Source: an uncultured Pseudomonas sp. (GTDB taxonomy: Bacteria; Pseudomonadota; Gammaproteobacteria; Pseudomonadales; Pseudomonadaceae). From it: a stretch of DNA of 64,000 nt. Numbering within the stretch: position 1 is the first letter of the stretch; each line of letters begins with the position of its first letter. Positions 49,138 through 55,712 of the stretch are shown here, piece after piece. The notes under the pieces were generated by a model. That model worked only from the letters and a program-made list of their open reading frames with translations, did not search any database and was not told the origin of the DNA. The stretch covers positions 6,293 through 70,292 of the forward strand of contig NZ_CAMPHI010000025.1 of NCBI RefSeq assembly GCF_946885955.1, in the 5' to 3' direction. The position numbers were made by a program, and so were the translations under genes.

Positions 49138-50016
49138 ATGATTGCGGGCAGTATGGTGGCACTGGTCACGCCCATGGATGCACAAGGTGGTCTCGATTGG
49201 GACAGCCTGAGCAAACTGGTGGATTTCCATCTGCAAGAAGGCACCAACGCCATAGTCGCGGTCGGCACCACGGGTGAGTCCGCCACGCTGGATGTGGGCG
49301 AGCATATCGAAGTCATCCGACGTGTGGTCGACCAGGTCGCCGGGCGTATTCCGGTCATCGCCGGTACCGGTGGCAACTCCACCCGTGAATCGGTCGAGCT
49401 GACCCGGGCGGCGACCGAGGTTGGCGCAGACGCCTGCCTGCTGGTCACGCCCTACTACAACAAGCCGACCCAGGAAGGCCTGTACCAGCACTTCCGTCAT
49501 ATCGCCGAAGCCGTGGCGATCCCACAGATTCTCTATAACGTACCGGGCCGCACCGTGTGCGACATGCTGCCGGAAACCGTCGAGCGTCTGTCGAAGATCG
49601 ACAACATCATCGGTATCAAGGAAGCCACTGGCGACCTGCAGCGCGGCAAAGAAGTGCTGGACCGGGTCGCCAAGGATTTCCTCGTGTACTCCGGCGACGA
49701 CGCCACCGCTGTCGAACTGATGCTGATGGGCGGTCGCGGCAATATTTCGGTAACCGCCAACGTCGCCCCGCGCGCCATGAGCGACCTGTGCGCCGCCGCC
49801 ATGCGTGGCGAGGCGGCCATCGCCCGTGCCATCAACGACCGCTTGATGCCGCTGCACAAGGCGCTGTTTATCGAATCCAACCCTATCCCGGTGAAGTGGG
49901 CCCTGCATGAAATGGGCATGATGCCTAACGGTATCCGCTTGCCGCTGACCTGGCTCAGCCCGCGTTGTCATGAACCGCTGCGTCAGGCCCTGCGCCAGTC
50001 CGGCGTATTGGTTTAA
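49138..50016 (+). CDS. dapA: 4-hydroxy-tetrahydrodipicolinate synthase DapA
   Basis: 292 residues, TIM barrel. Condenses pyruvate with aspartate semialdehyde for lysine and DAP synthesis. G-T-T-G-E-S-A-T near residue 43, the catalytic Tyr in P-Y-Y-N-K-P and the Schiff-base Lys in G-I-K-E-A-T-G-D near residue 161. The ATG at 49138 follows GGCAGGAGCGGTTGC. The frame is open back to 49024. bamC follows after 17 bases. Confidence 0.97.
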   Translation: MIAGSMVALVTPMDAQGGLDWDSLSKLVDFHLQEGTNAIVAVGTTGESATLDVGEHIEVIRRVVDQVAGRIPVIAGTGGNSTRESVELTRAATEVGADACLLVTPYYNKPTQEGLYQHFRHIAEAVAIPQILYNVPGRTVCDMLPETVERLSKIDNIIGIKEATGDLQRGKEVLDRVAKDFLVYSGDDATAVELMLMGGRGNISVTANVAPRAMSDLCAAAMRGEAAIARAINDRLMPLHKALFIESNPIPVKWALHEMGMMPNGIRLPLTWLSPRCHEPLRQALRQSGVLV

Positions 50017-50033
50017 TTGAGGAAATATCACGC

Positions 50034-51152
50034 ATGAAGCGACTGGGCGGACTCTCAGCACTTGCTCTTATCATCTCCAGCGTCAGCGGTTGCGGTTGGA
50101 TCTACGGCGAAAACGGCTATTTCCGCGATCGCGGTAGCGATTACCTCGAAGCGCGGCAAACCGCGCCCATGCAAATGCCTGCCGGTGTCGAGGCCAAGCG
50201 CATCGATCCACTGCTGCCGGTGCCGCAGCAGGTCGCCGACAGCAAGGCTCAGGGCGAGTACGAAGTGCCGCGGCCGCAGCCGATGTCGATCAGCGCCGAC
50301 GCCAGCGAGTTCAGTCTGCAAAAGAGCGGCGATTCGCGTTGGCTGGTTGCCCAGCGCGTGCCCGCCGAAGTCTGGCCGTTGGCCCGTCAGTTCTTCGAAG
50401 ACAATGGCTTTCAGATCGTCGACGAGCGCCCTCAGACCGGCGAATTCAGTAGCGCCTGGCAGCGTATCGATCAGCTGTCGTCCACCATGGCCAGCCGCCT
50501 GAGCAGCAGTGTCGACGGCGGCGCCGCGGCCACCGAGGCCCGCGTACGGGTGCGTATCGAGCCCGGCGTGCAGCGCAACACCAGTGAAGTCTTCGTGGTC
50601 AGTGCCTTGCGCCCGGCCGGTAGCAATGCCGATGTCGCCTTCACCAGTCGTAGCGGCAATGCTGGCGTCGACGCCGCGTTGCTCGACGAAATGCTCGTCA
50701 GCCTGGCCCGTAGCGCCGAGCAGGGTGGTTCGGTGTCACTGCTGGCCGCTCGCGATTTCGACGCGCCGAGCCGCGTCAGCCTTACCGAGGACGGCAACGG
50801 CAATCCGATACTCAACCTGGGCGCCGATTTCGATCGTGCCTGGTCCGCCGTTGGCCGCTCTCTGGAACTGGCCGACGTACGCATCGACGACCTTAACCGC
50901 AGCCTTGGCGTGTACTACGTCAACCTGGCTGAAGGCGCCCGCAAGAAAGACGAAGAGCCTGGCTTCTTCGGCAAGGTGTTTGGCGGCGAACCTGATAAGG
51001 AAACCATCGAGGAGCGCGCCGAGCGCTATCAGGTGCGCCTGACCCCGGTCGGCGATAGCGTGCAGGTCACGGTGGAGAAAGACTTGAACACCGTTGCGCC
51101 GGCCGACGTAACCCGCCGCGTGCTGACGCTGATCCAGGACAATCTGGGTTAA
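50034..51152 (+). CDS. bamC: Outer-membrane assembly lipoprotein BamC
   Basis: 372 residues. Lipobox V-S-G-C (Cys 20), then the conserved unstructured segment containing Y-F-R-D-R-G-S-D-Y that lies across BamD, and two helix-grip domains. It belongs to the BAM complex that folds outer-membrane barrels. The dapA-bamC pair is conserved in gammaproteobacteria. Confidence 0.93.
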   Translation: MKRLGGLSALALIISSVSGCGWIYGENGYFRDRGSDYLEARQTAPMQMPAGVEAKRIDPLLPVPQQVADSKAQGEYEVPRPQPMSISADASEFSLQKSGDSRWLVAQRVPAEVWPLARQFFEDNGFQIVDERPQTGEFSSAWQRIDQLSSTMASRLSSSVDGGAAATEARVRVRIEPGVQRNTSEVFVVSALRPAGSNADVAFTSRSGNAGVDAALLDEMLVSLARSAEQGGSVSLLAARDFDAPSRVSLTEDGNGNPILNLGADFDRAWSAVGRSLELADVRIDDLNRSLGVYYVNLAEGARKKDEEPGFFGKVFGGEPDKETIEERAERYQVRLTPVGDSVQVTVEKDLNTVAPADVTRRVLTLIQDNLG

Positions 51153-51183
51153 GCTTCGCCGCTAGTGTTGTTGCATTACCAAT

Positions 51184-51212
51184 AGGCGAAACCCGGTGGG
51201 TTTCGCCTGTTT
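51184..51212 (+). terminator. Hairpin between bamC and purC
   Basis: AGGCGAAACCC (51184-51194) and GGGTTTCGCCT (51198-51208) form an 11-bp stem with a 3-base loop, followed by GTTTCGTTT. The T-run is broken, so it may end bamC transcription only partly or act in the purC leader, 26 bases before the start codon. Confidence 0.6.
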
Positions 51213-51238
51213 CGTTTCCTAAAGACGGAAATCCAGAA

Positions 51239-52108
51239 ATGACCACACCCTCGACCCTGAGCCTGAAAAAGATCTACTCGGGCAAAGTCCGCGACCTCTA
51301 CGAAATCGACGACAAGCGCATGCTGATGGTCGCCACCGACCGTCTTTCGGCCTTCGACGTGATCCTCGCCGAGCCGATCCCGGACAAGGGCAAGATCCTC
51401 ACCGCGATCTCCAATTTCTGGTTCGACAAACTCGCCGGCCTGGTGCCCAACCACTTCACCGGCGACAAGGTCGAAGACGTGGTGCCGGCCGCCGAGCTGC
51501 CGCTGGTCGAGGGTCGCGCTGTGGTCGCCAAGCGCCTCAAGCCAATCGCCGTGGAAGCCATCGTACGTGGCTACATCGTCGGTTCCGGCTGGAAGGAATA
51601 CCAGAAGAACGGCACCGTCTGCGGTATCCAACTGCCCGCCGGCCTACGGGAAGCCTCCAAGCTGCCGCAACCGATCTTCACCCCGTCGACCAAGGCCGCC
51701 GTCGGCGACCACGACGAAAACATCTCCTACGAGCAATGCGAGGCCATCATCGGCGCGGACATCGCCGCCAAAGTGCGCGACACCGCCATTGCCCTCTATA
51801 GCGCCGCTGTCGAGTACGCCGCGACCCGCGGCATCATCATCGCCGATACCAAATTCGAATTCGGCCTCGACGAGAACGGCACCCTGACCCTGATGGACGA
51901 AGTGCTGACCCCCGATTCCAGCCGCTTCTGGCCCGCCGAGAGCTATGCCGAAGGCCAGAGCCCGCCAAGCTTCGACAAGCAATTCGTGCGCGACTGGCTG
52001 GAGTCCACCGGCTGGAACAAACAACCTCCAGCCCCCGCAGTACCCGCCGACGTCGCGCAAAAGACCGCCGACAAATACCGCGAAGCCCTGACCAAACTGA
52101 CCCAGTAA
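51239..52108 (+). CDS. purC: SAICAR synthetase PurC, long form
   Basis: 289 residues. Joins aspartate to CAIR in purine synthesis. Marks: [10 protein letters not shown] near residue 12, D-R-L-S-A-F-D near residue 35, R-G-Y-I-V-G-S-G-W near residue 110, D-T-K-F-E-F-G and [12 protein letters not shown] near residue 220. The family has a short form (about 237 residues; E. coli, P. aeruginosa) and a long form (about 290-300 residues; for example Neisseria and yeast). This is the long form although it stands where Pseudomonas carries the short one, between bamC and tRNA-Ser. Base composition is like its neighbours. Confidence 0.93.
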   Translation: MTTPSTLSLKKIYSGKVRDLYEIDDKRMLMVATDRLSAFDVILAEPIPDKGKILTAISNFWFDKLAGLVPNHFTGDKVEDVVPAAELPLVEGRAVVAKRLKPIAVEAIVRGYIVGSGWKEYQKNGTVCGIQLPAGLREASKLPQPIFTPSTKAAVGDHDENISYEQCEAIIGADIAAKVRDTAIALYSAAVEYAATRGIIIADTKFEFGLDENGTLTLMDEVLTPDSSRFWPAESYAEGQSPPSFDKQFVRDWLESTGWNKQPPAPAVPADVAQKTADKYREALTKLTQ

Positions 52109-52206
52109 ACGGCCCGGACAGCGACGGCAGCTTGCTGTCGCCGTTGCCATACACCAGCCGAATGACGCAAGCATCTGAAAGCAGGCAAGAAATTTACCCG
52201 GCGGGC

Positions 52207-52235
52207 TTCGCCAAATCGATTTCAGCTGCTATCAT
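52207..52235 (+). promoter_or_regulatory. Probable promoter of tRNA-Ser
   Basis: TATCAT at 52230-52235 followed by GCGCGCC, the same minus-10 plus GC discriminator as in front of tRNA-Lys. The minus-35 is weak (TTCGCC at 52207). Confidence 0.45.
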
Positions 52236-52247
52236 GCGCGCCGCCAC

Positions 52248-52337
52248 GGGAAGATGCCGGAGTGGCCGAACGGGACGGATTCGAAATCCGTTGTATCAGC
52301 GATGGTACCTAGGGTTCAAATCCCTATCTTCCCGCCA
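52248..52337 (+). tRNA. tRNA-Ser (anticodon CGA)
   Basis: 90 bases, class II with long variable arm and encoded CCA. Acceptor GGGAAGA/TCTTCCC, anticodon stem ACGGA/TCCGT with anticodon CGA at 52282-52284, T-arm TAGGGTTCAAATCCCTA. Its 3' end is partly duplicated at 53930-53961, which marks it as the integration site of the island that follows. Confidence 0.96.
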
Positions 52338-52341
52338 TATA
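52329..52341 (+). repeat. Putative attachment repeat, left copy (tRNA-Ser 3' end)
   Basis: TTCCCGCCATATA, the acceptor end of tRNA-Ser plus four bases, recurs exactly at 53949-53961. Including mismatches the likeness extends about 17 bases into the T-arm (TAGGgTTcAAATCC against TAGGaTTaAAATCC). Confidence 0.65.
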
Positions 52342-52350
52342 GCAGTACCT

Positions 52351-52386
52351 AAGCCCCTGATTTTCCTAGCGAAGTCAGGGGTTTTT
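52351..52386 (+). terminator. Intrinsic terminator of tRNA-Ser
   Basis: CCCCTGA opposite TCAGGGG followed by TTTTT. Confidence 0.85.
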
Positions 52387-52452
52387 GCGTTTCTGGGTAT
52401 TAGCACTGGCGAAAAAGTGTCGAAGGCTCTGCACTGGCCCTCTTCTGGCTAA

Positions 52453-52617
52453 AGCCTCTTCCTGCACCTAGCCGCCGGCTCCGGTAGGGAGAAGCTGTTG
52501 AAGCAGCTAGCCACGACCGTCATTGGAATCAGGCTAGGTGAGATTACGGGATCTCGGGCGCGAATCCACATCGATGCACCAGCTGACATTTCCATAGCCA
52601 GAGAAGAGCTACTATGA
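52453..52617 (+). pseudogene. CsrA/RsmA-like remnant without start codon
   Basis: The frame from the TAA at 52450 to the TGA at 52615-52617 reads 54 codons: S-L-F-L-H-L-A-A-G-S-G-R-E-K-L-L ... T-T-V-I-G-I ... R-A-R-I-H-I-D-A-P-A-D-I-S-I-A-R-E-E-L-L. This follows the CsrA plan: L-x-L at the start, G-E-K-L-L, then T-V-x-G-I, and above all R-I-x-I-x-A-P-x-x-x-x-x-x-R-E-E at the end, with about five extra residues (G-E-I-T-G) in the middle loop. No ATG, GTG or TTG exists at the expected first codon (CTC/CTG), so I call it a decayed gene. The stop overlaps the ATG of the next ORF. Confidence 0.5.
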
Positions 52618-52673
52618 GATTAGACACAATAGAGCTTGTAAACTACCGTATGGATGTAACCCCATGGCAATAA
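52614..52673 (+). other. 19-codon ORF, possible 5' remnant of an ATPase gene
   Basis: ATG at 52614 overlaps the stop of the CsrA-like frame (ATGA) and follows GAAGAG. It encodes MRLDTIELVNYRMDVTPWQ and stops at 52673. The first 12 residues look like the N-terminal strand of RecF/SMC-type ATPases (M-R-L-x-x-I-E-L-x-N-Y-R), after which the likeness ends. It overlaps the start of the lipoprotein gene. Twelve residues are too few for certainty. Confidence 0.3.
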
Positions 52674-53244
52674 TTAAATCCTCTATTTTAACTTTAACAA
52701 ATATCATTGGATATTTACTTGTTTCTGGATGCGCTTCAATGCCACCAGAAGCTAAAGTAGAGGAGGGGGTGCGTTTAATACTTGATCGATCAAATGATCC
52801 GGCGGTTAATTTTTTTACTACGCTGACGACTATGATTGTTTCTCCCCTAGAGCTATAACGTTACCTTACACGCAGATGATTGGAGCATATTCAGTTCCTA
52901 GAAAGAAGTACTTAACTATATATGCCGCCCATGAGAACTCCCCGATCCCAGGTCTGCCTCTATATCGATCCCAGTGCGTCGAGGTCGAGACAGTGTTAAT
53001 CGAGGGAGTTAAGGAGCTCAAAATTGTTACTGGCGTGGGAGCTAACGATTGCGAAACTATATACTCTGCCAAAGGAGAAGATAACCAATGGAGGGAGCTA
53101 GATAGCGTGCAGCGCATCAATCCCCATCTTCCTTTTTGGGCGCTTGAAACTCAAGGGCCTTACTGTATTGCCAGTCCGCAATTTCAAGGGTCCTCACTTT
53201 ATATTAAGCCCCGCACCAAAGCGGATAATGAAAAGGCTTATTGA
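52664..53244 (+). pseudogene. Cys-rich lipoprotein gene, frameshifted at a run of seven T
   Basis: ATG 52664 encodes a lipoprotein signal with lipobox L-V-S-G-C (Cys 23) and runs to V-N-F-F, then shifts to a stop at 52858. At 52810-52816 there are seven T; with eight the frame would go on as F-F-Y-Y-A-D-D-Y-D-C and stay open to 53244, giving 193 residues. The next gene carries the same A-D-D-Y-D-C, V-T-G-x-G-x-x-x-C-x-T-I and F/Y-Q-G-S-S-x-Y-x-x-P-R at matching distances, with all four mature cysteines conserved. So it is a broken paralogue, or a sequencing error, or slippage at the T-run. AT-rich compared with the backbone. Confidence 0.75.
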
Positions 53245-53249
53245 TTTCC

Positions 53250-53822
53250 ATGACCAGCATAGTCAGAAAGTTTAAAACGTGTATTGCTTTATCTTTGGCG
53301 CTCTTACTAGCCGGTTGCACAGCGCCTCCCCTTCAAAAGCCGTCTAGCGGCAATAAAGTTGAAGTCACCTTTGAGCGAACCAACACCATGACTGGTGAGT
53401 TTGTAGTATGGGCGGATGACTATGATTGTTACGGCTATGCAGAGCCAGTTAACTTTGGCTCTGGCATAAACAAAGTTAAAGTTTTCTTAGAGCGAAAGCC
53501 TTATCTCAGTATACAGTCTATGCAATATTCACAAATTACAGTGCCGGGAATTTCTACCACATACAGCTCCTGCGGAGGAACCAGGACAATTGCAATTGAC
53601 GAGACCAGTCAGTACAAAGTAGTGACAGGTCTAGGCCCATACTACTGTCAGACTATTTTCTTAAAAAAAGAAGCTAGCGGCCAATGGGTAACCATAGAAT
53701 CAGATAAGCGCCTTCCTCCACCCAGCACTGGATGGGGTATAAATAATCCTGGTTGCGCTGCAGATGCTAAATACCAAGGTTCTTCTATATACATGCAACC
53801 GCGCGGGCCATCCGCCCAATAA
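53250..53822 (+). CDS. Cys-rich lipoprotein of unknown function (intact paralogue)
   Basis: 190 residues from the ATG at 53250 (a TTG at 53241 is possible). Signal peptide with lipobox L-L-A-G-C. The mature part is beta-rich with four cysteines (D-Y-D-C, S-S-C-G-G, Y-Y-C-Q-T, P-G-C-A-A), which could form two disulfides. I recognise no family. It follows its frameshifted paralogue at once, the stop of that gene lying six bases before this start. Low GC and rare-codon use set it apart from the backbone. Confidence 0.75.
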   Translation: MTSIVRKFKTCIALSLALLLAGCTAPPLQKPSSGNKVEVTFERTNTMTGEFVVWADDYDCYGYAEPVNFGSGINKVKVFLERKPYLSIQSMQYSQITVPGISTTYSSCGGTRTIAIDETSQYKVVTGLGPYYCQTIFLKKEASGQWVTIESDKRLPPPSTGWGINNPGCAADAKYQGSSIYMQPRGPSAQ

Positions 53823-53857
53823 CAAGGGTTAGTGTAAAAACATTGCAAAAAATAGCT

Positions 53858-53957
53858 GGGATTGGCGGAGGTCTCTCGGCTAGAGGTCGCGAATATCAAT
53901 GCTTTGCCAGATATAGCGGGCGAAAATATAGGATTAAAATCCTTAATATTCCCGCCA
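53858..53957 (+). other. tRNA-like sequence ending in the tRNA-Ser 3' end
   Basis: 100 bases that begin GGGATTG and end TATTCCC-G-CCA, so an acceptor stem can form with one mismatch and one wobble. Three hairpins fit between: GGTCTC/GAGGTC (53870-53888, two wobbles), ATATC/GATAT (53893-53914), and AGGAT-TAAA-ATCCT (53930-53943) where the T-arm belongs. No normal anticodon loop with U33 is found and the T-loop lacks TTCAA. It may be a degenerate tRNA-Ser left by integration or a tRNA mimic. A terminator follows at once. Confidence 0.5.
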
Positions 53958-53961
53958 TATA
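53949..53961 (+). repeat. Putative attachment repeat, right copy
   Basis: TTCCCGCCATATA, identical to 52329-52341, 1620 bases away in direct orientation; it bounds the AT-rich segment with the lipoprotein genes. Confidence 0.65.
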
Positions 53962-53964
53962 TAG

Positions 53965-54002
53965 AAAAGCCCCGCAAATAAATAGAATTTGCGGGGCTTT
54001 TT
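53965..54002. terminator. Strong intrinsic terminator after the tRNA-like sequence
   Basis: AAAGCCCCGCAAAT and ATTTGCGGGGCTTT form a 14-bp stem, T-rich on one side and A-rich on the other, so it can work both ways, also for the minus-strand parD remnant operon. Confidence 0.9.
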
Positions 54003-54016
54003 CTTTTGGAGCTTCT

Positions 54017-54073
54017 TCAAAAAACTCTCCACCATTTCGCCAGTGTTCTCGGGGTAATCGGTTTGGTCTTCAT
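54017..54073 (-). pseudogene. Truncated ParE toxin gene (first about 12 codons)
   Basis: ATG at 54073 overlaps the parD stop (ATGA), the usual parDE coupling. It reads MKTKPITPRTLA, which resembles the start of one ParE subgroup (MKxKPxxPRxLA), then K-W-W-R-V-F and a stop at 54017-54019. The roughly 80 further residues of a ParE toxin are missing. The break, about 54038, lies at the edge of the AT-rich segment, so an insertion or deletion removed the toxin. Confidence 0.6.
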
Positions 54074-54306
54074 GCCCGAGCGCTACGCACCTTGACGCGT
54101 AGCAATTTGAAGTAGTCGCCATCGGCAGGCGTAGTGGGGGCGGATTTCGCTCCAACCAGAAGCAGACCACGCAGATGCTGCCGGTCATGATCCTTACGAA
54201 TCAGTTCGCGAACGTACTCGCTACTGGTGCTGTAGCGACGCTGGCCAACCTGCTCATCGACGAAGCTTTTCAGCGCATCGGGTAAAGAAATGTTCATGGT
54301 GCTCAT
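54070..54306 (-). CDS. parD: ParD-family antitoxin (ribbon-helix-helix), orphan
   Basis: 78 residues, begins MSTMNISLPDALKSFVDEQV: an N-terminal ribbon-helix-helix (M-N-I-S-L-P-D strand, then two helices with S-T-S-S-E-Y-V-R-E-L-I-R) for operator binding, and a C-terminal toxin-binding tail with G-D-Y-F-K-L-L-R. This matches ParD of type II toxin-antitoxin systems. Its toxin partner downstream is truncated to about 12 codons, so the antitoxin is an orphan; it may still repress its own promoter or bind other toxins. Confidence 0.85.
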   Translation of the reverse strand: MSTMNISLPDALKSFVDEQVGQRRYSTSSEYVRELIRKDHDRQHLRGLLLVGAKSAPTTPADGDYFKLLRVKVRSARA

Positions 54307-54582
54307 GATGGAATCCGCCCTTTTGGCAAAAATTGGCAAAGACGCCACATCCTACCGCTAAAGAGGGTGTCGAAAACACTGTGCCAAATAGCGACGAATC
54401 GAGACGGCAAGGAAGGGCGAACCCTCCGTACTGCAACGGTTTGCGATGAATTGAAACGCTAGAAGACGGGTTCAAATCCCATAAATTATGCCCCGGATGG
54501 CACGCGGGCACTTTTGCGCATTTGATCATTATCAGGGCCGCGTGCAAGCTACGGCCTCTACTCCTTTCTTGCGTTATGCCCC
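54307..54582. other. Intergenic region with a stray tRNA T-arm copy
   Basis: 276 bases. GGGTTCAAATCCC (54468-54480) is identical to the T-arm of the tRNA-Ser at 52313-52325, but no acceptor end or CCA follows and no full tRNA can be folded. It may be a second, older attachment remnant. The promoter of parD (leftward) and of the GlxA-type gene (rightward) must lie here. Confidence 0.5.
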
Positions 54583-55533
54583 ATGAAATCCGTCGCAGTC
54601 GTGTTGTTCCCTGAACTCCTTCTACTTGATGTCTCTGGGCCGATGGAGGTTTTCTCCATTGCTAACCGCTTCCTGGCTAAAGACGACTGCTATGAAATAT
54701 CGACAATAGCCTCGGATGAGTTGCTGGTCCGCGCATCGAATGGGTTGGCGCTTACTGCGGATATGCTGATTGACGATGCGCCTGGGGGCTACGACGTGCT
54801 GTTGGTGCCGGGTGGGCCGGGTGCCTATAACGAGGTTTATCCGCGGATCGAATGTTGGCTGCGTAAGGTCGCTACAGGGGTCAAGTGTTTGGGCTCGATC
54901 TGTACCGGGGCCTTTATTTTGGGGCAGGCTGGCCTGCTTGATGGTCGCCGCGTCACTACCCATTGGAATTACACGGAACGGTTGGCCAAGCGCTATCCCC
55001 ACGCGGAGGTCGAAACCGACCGGATATTCGTTAGAGATGGAAACTTGATCACCTCGGGCGGGGTTACCACCGGGATCGATTTGGCGCTGTCGATTGTCGC
55101 CGAAGACCATGGGAAGAAAATGGCGTTGGCCGTGGCCAAGGTGTTGCTGGTGGTGATGCAGCGTCAAGGCGGGCAGATGCAGTTCAGCCCTTTGGTGGCG
55201 GCCGTCGCCAAGGACGATTCGCCTATTGCCAGAGTCCAGAATTACGTACTGGAAAATGTGACGGAGGAGTTCAGCATCGAGCGCATGGCCGCGCTGGCAG
55301 CTATGAGCTCACGTCACTTTGCACGGCTTTTTACCCGCGAAGTGAACATGACGCCGATGGAATTTGTGCAAAGCGCGCGCATCGACAGCGCCAGAGCGCT
55401 GTTGGAAACCACGGAGCTTCCGCTGAAAACAGTGGCTTACCGCAGTGGCTTCGGCAGTGTGCGGCATATGCGCTACTTGTTCAGCGAAAGGTTGGGGCTT
55501 ACGCCGACGCTCTATCGCAGGCAATTCAGCTAG
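54583..55533 (+). CDS. GlxA-family AraC-type transcriptional regulator
   Basis: 316 residues. N-terminal DJ-1/PfpI-like domain (about 1-170) with P-G-G-P near 76 and the nucleophile-elbow Cys 107 in S-I-C-T-G-A-F; C-terminal AraC helix-turn-helix pair (about 215-312) with M-S-S-R-H-F-A-R-L-F and the final A-Y-R-S-G-F-G-S-V-R-H-M-R-Y-L-F. Family members sense small amines or other metabolites and activate catabolic genes. The target is unknown. GC content has returned to the genome level. Confidence 0.88.
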   Translation: MKSVAVVLFPELLLLDVSGPMEVFSIANRFLAKDDCYEISTIASDELLVRASNGLALTADMLIDDAPGGYDVLLVPGGPGAYNEVYPRIECWLRKVATGVKCLGSICTGAFILGQAGLLDGRRVTTHWNYTERLAKRYPHAEVETDRIFVRDGNLITSGGVTTGIDLALSIVAEDHGKKMALAVAKVLLVVMQRQGGQMQFSPLVAAVAKDDSPIARVQNYVLENVTEEFSIERMAALAAMSSRHFARLFTREVNMTPMEFVQSARIDSARALLETTELPLKTVAYRSGFGSVRHMRYLFSERLGLTPTLYRRQFS

Positions 55534-55712
55534 TGTCCGTATTGGGCTGTCGATTGGCCGTATCTGTCCGCTTTTGAGCACTTTCTCAGCAAGGATCTTT
55601 GCGAGGATGTCCGGGAATCCTCACAACGGAGGAGCGCTAGACGCTGAGCGGAGTTGGTTTGGTGGTTGGTACGCCAAGACGAGCCTGGTCGCTGTCCTAG
55701 CGCTTCGTATGC

